DNA of 64,000 bases from Amycolatopsis sp. CA-128772 (GTDB lineage Bacteria > Actinomycetota > Actinomycetes > Mycobacteriales > Pseudonocardiaceae). Both the position numbers and the translations under genes were made by a program. Shown here piece by piece: positions 24,109 through 30,617 of the stretch. The stretch lies in the NCBI RefSeq assembly GCF_002904295.1, contig NZ_PPHG01000078.1, forward strand, positions 1 to 64,000, written 5' to 3'. The notes under the pieces are model-generated. The model did no database searches and had not been told where the DNA came from. It saw nothing but the letters and a program-made list of their open reading frames with translations. The first letter of the stretch is position 1. Every line of letters begins with the position of its first letter.

Positions 24109-25092
24109 TCAGTCGTTGGCGTGCAGGGCCGCGTTCAGCTCGACGCCGGTGCCCGTGCGTGGCACGACCTCGACCGCGCCCGTTCCCGAGTTGCGCCGGA
24201 AGACCGCGCCCGAAATGCCGTTGAGCTCGCGGGCCTTGACGACCTTGCCCTCGATGACGACCTTCGTGCCCGCCGTGACGTACAGGCCCGCCTCGACGAC
24301 CGAGTCGTCGCCGAGTGAGATCCCCACGCCGCCGTTCGCGCCGATCAGGCAGCGCTCGCCGAGGGAGATCGTCTCCTTGCCGCCGCCGGACAGCGTGCCC
24401 ATGATCGACGCGCCGCCGCCGACGTCCGAGCCGTCGCCGACGACCACGCCGGCCGAAATCCGGCCCTCGACCATCGACGCGCCGAGCGTGCCGGCGTTGA
24501 AGTTGACGAAACCCTCGTGCATCACCGTCGTGCCGGACGCCAGGTGCGCGCCGAGCCGGACGCGGTCGGCGTCGCCGATCCGGACACCGGACGGCATGAC
24601 GTAGTCGACCATCCGCGGGAACTTGTCGACGCTGTAGACGGTCACCGGACCGCGCGTCCGCAGCCGCAGCCGGGTCGTCTCGAAGCCTTCGACCGGGCAC
24701 GGGCCGTGGTTGGTCCACACGACGTTGGCCAGCAGGCCGAACATGCCGTCGAGGTTCTGGCCGTGCGGGCGGACCAGCCGGTGCGAGAGCAGGTGCAGCC
24801 GCAGGTACATGTCGTGGCTGTCCGCGGGCGCGTCGGCCAGCCTGCCGATCGTGGTGCGCACGGCGACGACCTCGACCCCGCGGTCGGTGTCCGGGCCGAG
24901 CAGGCCCGCGGCGGCCTCGCCGAGCAGCTCGGTGGCCTCTTCGGCGCTCAGGCGCTCGGTGCCGGGGGTGCCGCTCTCGATCAGCTTCGGGTGCGGGTAC
25001 CAGGTGTCGAGGACCGTCCCGTCGGTGGTGACGGTGGCCAGCCCGACGCCGCTGGCGCCGGTCGTTTCGGGGTTCGGGCTCTGCTCGCTCAC
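24109..25092 (-). CDS. dapD: tetrahydrodipicolinate N-succinyltransferase
   Basis: Succinyl-CoA-dependent step of the DAP/lysine pathway. 327 residues, of the longer actinobacterial type with an N-terminal extra domain. The C-terminal left-handed beta-helix shows hexapeptide repeats from IGDADRVRLGAHL through MVEGRISAGVVVGDGSDVGG to GANGGVGISLGDDSVVEAG. MYLRLHLLSHRLVRPH is a family signature. The GTG at 25092 lies 7 nt after TACGGT (25105-25100), so it is probably leaderless; a start at 25128 is also open. Gene order dapD-dapE matches Rv1201c-Rv1202, here with a lipoprotein gene between them. Confidence 0.95.
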   Translation of the reverse strand: MSEQSPNPETTGASGVGLATVTTDGTVLDTWYPHPKLIESGTPGTERLSAEEATELLGEAAAGLLGPDTDRGVEVVAVRTTIGRLADAPADSHDMYLRLHLLSHRLVRPHGQNLDGMFGLLANVVWTNHGPCPVEGFETTRLRLRTRGPVTVYSVDKFPRMVDYVMPSGVRIGDADRVRLGAHLASGTTVMHEGFVNFNAGTLGASMVEGRISAGVVVGDGSDVGGGASIMGTLSGGGKETISLGERCLIGANGGVGISLGDDSVVEAGLYVTAGTKVVIEGKVVKARELNGISGAVFRRNSGTGAVEVVPRTGTGVELNAALHAND

Positions 25093-25120
25093 GGCCTTCA
25101 CCGTAGTGGAGTGACGCGGA

Positions 25121-25552
25121 TCAACCACTCGTGGGCCGCGCGTCTACCTGCTTCTTCAGGCCCGCGAGGGCGCCGGCGATCTCGACGAGCGCCTGCGAGC
25201 AGGTGCCGCCCGCGGCCGGCACGGTCGTGCAGCCCGCGCTCCGGAACGACCCGACGGCCTGCTCCAGCTTGGCGGCTTCGGCGACCAGCTGCGGGTCGCG
25301 GTCGTCGGCGCGCTTGCGGGCCGCGCCCGGCACGTTCGCGACCTCCGTGACGTACTTCTCACAGCCCTTCGGCAGTTGGGTGCGCGGGCTGGCGTAGCAC
25401 TGGTCCGCGGACAGCGCGTCCAGCTTCGTCGGGAGGGCGTCCGGACCGGGCTCGCCCGCCTGCGGTTTGGGCGCCGGGCCGGCCTCGTTCCCGCAGCCCG
25501 ACAGGACCAGGACCAGCAACGTGCCGCCCACGGCGACTCCGAACCTACGCAC
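25121..25552 (-). CDS. small lipoprotein
   Basis: 143 residues. The signal sequence VRRFGVAVGGTLLVLVLSGC ends in lipobox LSGC (Cys about 20), followed by a Pro/Gly/Ala spacer and a small helical domain with four further cysteines (CYAS, GCEKY, GCTTV, TCSQ) that could form two disulfides. It should be anchored to the outer face of the membrane. The GTG start lies 6 nt after TACCGT (25564-25559). It is divergent from dapE with only 23 bp between start codons. Function unknown. Confidence 0.85.
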   Translation of the reverse strand: MRRFGVAVGGTLLVLVLSGCGNEAGPAPKPQAGEPGPDALPTKLDALSADQCYASPRTQLPKGCEKYVTEVANVPGAARKRADDRDPQLVAEAAKLEQAVGSFRSAGCTTVPAAGGTCSQALVEIAGALAGLKKQVDARPTSG

Positions 25553-25575
25553 ACCCCCACGGTAGCGTGCGGGCC
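25553..25575. promoter_or_regulatory. bidirectional leaderless promoter, lipoprotein/dapE
   Basis: Minus-strand TACCGT (25564-25559) plus 6 nt gives GTG 25552. Plus-strand TAGCGT (25563-25568) plus 7 nt gives ATG 25576. The two -10 hexamers share two bases. There is no room for ribosome sites. Confidence 0.65.
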
Positions 25576-26646
25576 ATGAGCCTCGACCTGCACGCCGATC
25601 CCGTGGACCTGACCGCAGCGCTGGTGGACACCTTCAGCGTGTCCGGCGCCGAGGCCGAGATCGCGACGGCGGTGGAGGGCGCGCTGCGGGCGCAGGCCCC
25701 GCACCTCGAGGTCGTCCGCAACGGGGACGCCGTGCTCGCGCGGACGAACCTCGGGCGGGAGTCGCGGGTCGTGCTGGCCGGGCACCTGGACACCGTGCCG
25801 GAGAACGGCAACCTGCCGTCGCGGCGCGAGGGCACCGGCGACGAGGAGTTCCTGCACGGCCTCGGCACGGTCGACATGAAGGGCGGCGACGCGGTCTTCC
25901 TGCACCTGGCGGCGACGCTGCCGGAGCCCAAGCACGACGTGACCTTCGTCTTCTACGACAACGAAGAGGTCGAAGCGGTCAAGAACGGCCTCGGCCGGAT
26001 CGAGCGCGAGCTGCCGGAGTGGCTGGCGGGTGACCTGGCGATCGTCGGCGAGCCGTCGAACGGTGTGATCGAGGCCGGTTGCCAGGGCACCATGCGCGTC
26101 GAGCTGCGGCTGTCGGGCAAGCGCGCGCACACCGCGCGGGCGTGGATGGGCGAGAACGCGATCCACGCGCTGGCCGAGCCGCTGCGGCGGCTGGCGGAGT
26201 ACGCGCCGCGGATCGTGGACATCGACGGGCTGACCTACCGCGAGGGCCTCCAGGCGACGTCCATCAGCGGCGGCGTGGCGGGCAACGTGGTCCCGGACGC
26301 GGCGGTGCTGACGGTGAACCACCGCTTCGCCCCGGACCGCGACCCGGCGGCGGCCGAACGGCACCTGCGCGAGGTGTTCGATGGGTTCGAACTGTCCGTT
26401 GTGGACCTGTCGCCGGGAGCGCTGCCGGGCCTGTCGGCCCCGGCGGCGGCGGAACTGGTGGCGGCGGCGGGCGGCCGCGCGGCGGCGAAGCTGGGCTGGA
26501 CGGACGTGGCCCGCTTCGCGGCGCGCGGCATGCCGGCGGTGAACTTCGGCCCGGGCAACCCGACTTTGGCGCACACGCAGCAGGAGAACGTGCGGACGGC
26601 GGAGATCCGGCAGGTGGCGGAGGTCCTCCGCAAGTTCCTGTCCTGA
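25576..26646 (+). CDS. dapE: succinyl-diaminopimelate desuccinylase
   Basis: Zinc-dependent M20 hydrolase releasing LL-diaminopimelate from its succinyl derivative. 356 residues. Metal motifs: GHLDTVPE, GTVDMKGGDA, FYDNEEVEA (general base Glu and metal ligand), GEPSNGVIEAGCQG and the C-terminal THT-like LAHTQQENV histidine. The dimerisation domain occupies the middle. ATG 25576 is preferred over the GTG at 25567, which overlaps the -10 region. It completes a dapC/dapD/dapE set in this window. Confidence 0.94.
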   Translation: MSLDLHADPVDLTAALVDTFSVSGAEAEIATAVEGALRAQAPHLEVVRNGDAVLARTNLGRESRVVLAGHLDTVPENGNLPSRREGTGDEEFLHGLGTVDMKGGDAVFLHLAATLPEPKHDVTFVFYDNEEVEAVKNGLGRIERELPEWLAGDLAIVGEPSNGVIEAGCQGTMRVELRLSGKRAHTARAWMGENAIHALAEPLRRLAEYAPRIVDIDGLTYREGLQATSISGGVAGNVVPDAAVLTVNHRFAPDRDPAAAERHLREVFDGFELSVVDLSPGALPGLSAPAAAELVAAAGGRAAAKLGWTDVARFAARGMPAVNFGPGNPTLAHTQQENVRTAEIRQVAEVLRKFLS

Positions 26647-26651
26647 CCCCA

Positions 26652-26738
26652 AGCGCCCCAATGTGGCGTTCGGTGCGTCAGACGCACCGAACGCCACATT
26701 GGGTGCGTCCGACGCAACCAACGCCACATTGGGGCGCT
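26652..26738. repeat. composite palindromic repeat (family B)
   Basis: Five bp after the dapE stop. An outer inverted repeat of 19 bp (26652-26670 with 26720-26738, unit AGCGCCCCAATGTGGCGTT) encloses an inner perfect 47-bp palindrome (26657-26703) built from the unit AATGTGGCGTTCGGTGCGTC. Three units in all. It can fold as alternative long hairpins and may act as the dapE terminator, although no T-run follows. Confidence 0.85.
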
Positions 26739-26857
26739 GTGTCGGTCGTCACACTCGGCGGTCCTGAGCTGCGGTGACGCTCCGCCACCGCAGGTCACCG
26801 CAACTTTTCCCGGCCGCGGCGCGTATGTCCTTCTGAAGCCGCGCACCGGGAGGACCC

Positions 26858-27667
26858 ATGCCGAAAACCGCGAGACGAGCCGCGGCCACCGCCGTGCTCG
26901 CCCTGGCGGTGCTCGGGGCCGTGGCGGCCTGCGGGGAAAGGCAGCCCGTCGCCGCGCCCGCGGCCGGGCCGATCCGGACCGTCATCGGGGACGCCACCTC
27001 GATCCCGCCGCCGCCGGACGAGCGGGCTCCGGCGCCGCGGGCCGCGCCCGCCGAGGTCGCCATCGGCTTCCCGCGGACCGGGTCCGGCCAATGGATGTTC
27101 ACCCCCGGCAGCGACGAGGTCGCCGGGAGGTCGGGCCGGCTGATGCGCTACCGGATCGCCGTCGAGACCGACATCGACGGCGTCGGGCCCGCCGAGTTCG
27201 CCAAGAGCATCCGCGCCATCCTCGGCGACCCGCGCGGCTGGACCGCCGGCGGCCAGTGGCGGCTGCAGCAGGTCGGGCCGGCCGAACTGGCCGACTTCAC
27301 CATCTATCTCGCCACGCCGGCCAGCCGCGACAAGCTGTGCGGCGGCACGCCGGACAGCTACACCTCCTGCCGCAACGGCAGCAACGTCGTGCTCAACGTC
27401 GCCCGCTGGGCCAACGCCGTCCCGAACTACGGCGCCCCGCTCGACGTCTACCGCCAGTACATGGTCACCCACGAGACCGGGCACCGGCTCGGCCAGGGCC
27501 ACGAGCTGTGCCCGGGGCCGGGCCGGCCGGCGCCGGTGATGGAGCAGCAGACCCTGGGCCTGCACGGCTGCGTCCCGAACCCGTGGCCGTTCCCGGACGG
27601 CGGCGGCCGCGAATACGCCGGCCCGCCGGGGGAGTACGACGACCCCATCCCGGCGGGCGACTCGTGA
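26858..27667 (+). CDS. DUF3152 lipoprotein with metzincin-type zinc motif
   Basis: 269 residues. The signal peptide ends in VAAC (Cys about 25), which fits a lipobox, followed by a Pro-rich linker. The DUF3152 domain starts around residue 65 (VAIGFPRTGSGQW). HETGHRLGQGH at residues 205-215 fits H-E-x-x-H-x-x-G-x-x-H exactly, and PVMEQQT downstream may supply a Met-turn. This is the zinc signature of metzincin proteases. GGGAGG precedes the ATG. Protease activity is inference; DUF3152 proteins are common in actinobacteria and mostly uncharacterised. Confidence 0.88.
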   Translation: MPKTARRAAATAVLALAVLGAVAACGERQPVAAPAAGPIRTVIGDATSIPPPPDERAPAPRAAPAEVAIGFPRTGSGQWMFTPGSDEVAGRSGRLMRYRIAVETDIDGVGPAEFAKSIRAILGDPRGWTAGGQWRLQQVGPAELADFTIYLATPASRDKLCGGTPDSYTSCRNGSNVVLNVARWANAVPNYGAPLDVYRQYMVTHETGHRLGQGHELCPGPGRPAPVMEQQTLGLHGCVPNPWPFPDGGGREYAGPPGEYDDPIPAGDS

Positions 27668-27709
27668 GTGGCAAGGCAGTCAGAACCCGCCTCACCATCC
27701 ACGACCGGG

Positions 27710-28753
27710 TCAGCGGCCCTGCAGCGCCTTGACGTTGTTGCCGAACGTCCAGCCCTTCGAGCCGTCCCAGTTGATCGACCAGTCCATCAGGCCCTTCAGG
27801 CCCGGAACCGACCGCCACGCCTGCGAAACCAGGCTCGGCGACAGGTACCCGCCGCCCGCGCCCGGCTGGGCGGGCAGGCCCGGGACCTGCTTGTCGTAGG
27901 GCACGCGGATCGTCGTGCCCTGCACGACCAGGCCGTTGTTCAGGCACTGCGTCTGCACGGTGAAGCCCTGCACGGTCCCGGCCTGGTAGGAATCGCCGGA
28001 GCAGCCGTACATGGATCCGTTGTAGTACTGCATGTTCAGCCACCACAGGCGGCCGTTGTCCGCGTACTTCTTGATGATCGGCAGGTACGCGCCCCAGATC
28101 GAGCCGTAGGCGACGCTGCCGCCGGTCACGTACGCGGTCTCGGGGGCCATCGTGAGGCCGAAGTTCGACGGCATCTGCGCGAGCACGCCGTCGATGATCC
28201 GGATCAGGTTCGACTGCGACGCCGACAGCGTCTTGATGTTCCCGCTGTTGGTCAGCCCGGTCTCGATGTCGATGTCGATCCCGTCGAAGTTGTACTGCTT
28301 CAGGATCGGGACGACGGTGGCGACGAACCGGTCGGCCACCGCGGACGACGACAGGTCGATCCCGGCGGCCGCGCCGCCGATCGACAGCAGGATCGTCGCG
28401 CCCGCCGCCTTGGCCGCGCACATCTCGGCCGGCGTCGACACCTTGACCCCGGCGTCCATCCCGTCCTCCCACAGCACCGTGCCGTCGGAGCGGATCACCG
28501 GGAAGGCGGCGTTGATGACGTTGTAGCCGTGCTGGGCCATCCGGCTGTCGGTGATCGGGATCCAGCCCAGTCCGGGGTGGACGCCGTTCGCGGCGCCGTC
28601 CCAGTTTTCCCAGTAGCCCTGGAGGACCTGGCCCGCGGGCCGCGACTTCACCGCGCACGTGTCGGCCTGCACCGCCCCCTGCGCGGGGGCCGACACGAAC
28701 AGCGGGACGGCCACCACCGCGGCCAGAAGGGTTCCGAACAACCGTCTCGACAT
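27710..28753 (-). CDS. secreted GH18 chitinase
   Basis: 347 residues. A Sec signal peptide with cleavage expected near SAPAQGA (about residue 26) is followed directly by a GH18 barrel. The catalytic motif is DGIDIDIE with acid Glu about 164. SIGG, MAPET and the late WSINWD (about 329-334) are typical of ChiA/ChiD-like enzymes. There is no chitin-binding or FnIII domain. ATG 28753 has GGGAG 5 nt ahead; an in-frame start at 28765 is less likely. A DasR-type site lies about 88 bp upstream. It degrades chitin outside the cell. Confidence 0.94.
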   Translation of the reverse strand: MSRRLFGTLLAAVVAVPLFVSAPAQGAVQADTCAVKSRPAGQVLQGYWENWDGAANGVHPGLGWIPITDSRMAQHGYNVINAAFPVIRSDGTVLWEDGMDAGVKVSTPAEMCAAKAAGATILLSIGGAAAGIDLSSSAVADRFVATVVPILKQYNFDGIDIDIETGLTNSGNIKTLSASQSNLIRIIDGVLAQMPSNFGLTMAPETAYVTGGSVAYGSIWGAYLPIIKKYADNGRLWWLNMQYYNGSMYGCSGDSYQAGTVQGFTVQTQCLNNGLVVQGTTIRVPYDKQVPGLPAQPGAGGGYLSPSLVSQAWRSVPGLKGLMDWSINWDGSKGWTFGNNVKALQGR

Positions 28754-28837
28754 CCCGGCTCCCATCGTCGTTGAGGGGCGAACGCGGCGTGTCCGCCCAA
28801 CATAAGCGCCGTGGGAATCCGTTGACTACCTACGAAC

Positions 28838-28853
28838 GGGTGGTCTAGACAAA
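28838..28853. promoter_or_regulatory. DasR-like operator (dre) upstream of the chitinase
   Basis: TGGTCTAGACAA at 28841-28852 matches the core of the Streptomyces DasR element (TGGTCTAGACCA) except for one base. DasR is the GlcNAc-responsive GntR repressor of chitin genes. The position, about 88 bp upstream of the chitinase ATG, fits chitin control. Confidence 0.7.
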
Positions 28854-28857
28854 TTGC

Positions 28858-28893
28858 GCGGGGCGGCACTTTCACGTGAAAGTGCCGCCCCGC
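28858..28893. repeat. family A palindrome (36 bp, perfect)
   Basis: The core CACTTTCACGTGAAAGTG is extended by GC-rich arms to a perfect 36-bp palindrome, ending 6 bp after the M28 peptidase stop (minus strand). It can form an 18-bp stem, so it may terminate that transcript as well as being a dispersed repeat. Confidence 0.9.
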
Positions 28894-28899
28894 CGGGGA

Positions 28900-30504
28900 T
28901 CAGACGGTCAGCGTCCAGGAGGACAGGTAACCGGTGTCGGCCGGGCCGGTGTCGCGGATCCGGAGCTGCCACGCGCCGTTCGCGGCCTCGGAGGAGGCGT
29001 TGACGGTGTAGGTGGTGTCGAGGTTCGGCGTCGAGTCGCTGCTGGAGTTCTTCAGCCGGTACGCCGTGCCGTCCGGGGCGACGAGGTCGAGGACCAGGTC
29101 ACCGCGGTAGGTGTGGGTGATGTGCACCTCGACCTTGGTGGTGCCGGACGCGTTGCGCGCGCAACCCGCCACGTTCGCCGGGCTGTTCACCGCGGCACCG
29201 GGGTAGTCCGGGATGTCCAGGCGCGCCGAGTTGGTCACCGGCGCGCACGACGAGCTGCCGACGCCGAGGGAGAACGTCGCCGTGTGGTCGACGCTCGCGC
29301 CGTCCGCGGTCACCGTGACTCCGAAGGTGCCGGTCGGGGTGCTCGAGGACGTCGTGATGGTCAGCGTCGAGCTGCCACCCGACTGCACGGTGGCCGGGCT
29401 GAAGGACGCCGTCGCGCCGGCGGGCAGGCCGGACGCGGACAGCGAGATCGACTGCGCCGAGCCGGACGTCGTCGCGGTGCTCACGGCCACCTGCAGCGAC
29501 TGTCCCGGTTGGACGGTCCCGGAGGTCGGGTTCAGCGCCACGGAGAAGTCGTTGCCCTGCGTCGTGGCGACGGCCAGCTTCCACAGCGCGTAGCCGATGG
29601 CGTCGGAGTTCCGCTCCAGCGGGGCGTCCGGGATGTTCGCCGTCGTGTCGCACGCGCGGTGATAGCAGTTGTCGAACGGCGAACCCGCGGTGCCGCCCCA
29701 CTTCTGCGCCTGCGCGGAGCTCTTGATGTCGCCGGCGCCGGTGGCCAGGCCGCCGACCGGGATGCCCGCGCTCTTGAAGGACGCGTGGTCGGACCGGCCG
29801 TCGCCTTCGCTGTCGCCCTCGGTCTGGATGCCGATGGAGGCGAAGTACTCGTCGAAGACGGCCTTGATCGAAGCGACGTCGTCGTAGACGAAGTAGCCCC
29901 AGTTCTTCGAGCCGATCATGTCGAAGTTGAGGTAGGTCTTGATCTTCGTGCGCTCGGCGCTCGGCAGGTTGTTGACGTAGTACTTCGAGCCGACCAGGCC
30001 GGACTCCTCGTCGGCCCACCAGCCGAACCGGACGCGCTTGGCCATCGCCGGGTTGGTGCGGGCCAGCGTCAGCGCGACCTCGAGGATCGACGCGCTGCCC
30101 GAGCCGTTGTCGTTGATGCCGGGGCCGGCGCTGACCGAGTCGAGGTGCGCGCCGAGCATGATGACCTGGCTCGCGTCACCCTGCGGCCACTCGGCGATCA
30201 GGTTCTGCGACTGCCCGAGGCAGCTGGTGCAGGTCTGCCGGGTCGTGGTGTACCCGGCGTTCTTCAGCAGGTTCTCCACATAGGACACCGACGCCGCGTA
30301 CCCGCCGCCGCGGGCCGAGCGGGTGCCGCCGTTGTTGTTGGCGATGGACTGCAGCTGGTTGAGGTGGCCCTTGATGTTGGCCAGCGAGATGTCCGGCGCG
30401 GCGAGCGCCGCGGCGGGCGCGGCGGTGGCCGCTGGCGCGCTGACAACGCCCAGCACGGCGGCGAGGGCGGTGACCCCGGCGCCGAGTCGTGTCTTCCACT
30501 TCAT
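28900..30504 (-). CDS. secreted M28 aminopeptidase with Ig-like and P-domains
   Basis: 534 residues. The signal peptide ends around PAATAAP (about 30). The M28 zinc domain (about 38-315) has the metal ligands H120 and D132 in GAHLDSV...NDNGSG, catalytic E166 and metal-binding E167 in DEESGLVGS, then DMIGS and NCYHRACD. A bacterial Ig-like module (about 320-410) and a C-terminal P-domain (about 415-534, ending DTGYLSSWTLTV) follow. It resembles Streptomyces griseus aminopeptidase with added tail. The tail is nearly identical in order and sequence to that of the M4 protease next to it. It probably finishes peptides released by the M4 enzymes. Confidence 0.95.
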   Translation of the reverse strand: MKWKTRLGAGVTALAAVLGVVSAPAATAAPAAALAAPDISLANIKGHLNQLQSIANNNGGTRSARGGGYAASVSYVENLLKNAGYTTTRQTCTSCLGQSQNLIAEWPQGDASQVIMLGAHLDSVSAGPGINDNGSGSASILEVALTLARTNPAMAKRVRFGWWADEESGLVGSKYYVNNLPSAERTKIKTYLNFDMIGSKNWGYFVYDDVASIKAVFDEYFASIGIQTEGDSEGDGRSDHASFKSAGIPVGGLATGAGDIKSSAQAQKWGGTAGSPFDNCYHRACDTTANIPDAPLERNSDAIGYALWKLAVATTQGNDFSVALNPTSGTVQPGQSLQVAVSTATTSGSAQSISLSASGLPAGATASFSPATVQSGGSSTLTITTSSSTPTGTFGVTVTADGASVDHTATFSLGVGSSSCAPVTNSARLDIPDYPGAAVNSPANVAGCARNASGTTKVEVHITHTYRGDLVLDLVAPDGTAYRLKNSSSDSTPNLDTTYTVNASSEAANGAWQLRIRDTGPADTGYLSSWTLTV

Positions 30505-30540
30505 GGCGGTGAATTCCTTCGGTGGGGGTTGGGGACAACT

Positions 30541-30603
30541 CTGGGGGCGGCACTTTCACGTGAAAGTGCCGCCCCCAGGTGGTCACTTTCACGTGAAAGT
30601 GAC
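30541..30603. repeat. family A palindromic pair
   Basis: A 38-bp perfect palindrome (30541-30578) and a 22-bp perfect palindrome (30582-30603), both centred on TTTCACGTGAAA, lie 3 bp apart between the M4 protease stop (30618) and the M28 start (30504). They probably form two adjacent hairpins on the M4 transcript's 3' end. Confidence 0.9.
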
Positions 30604-30617
30604 GGCATCGGGTCGCA

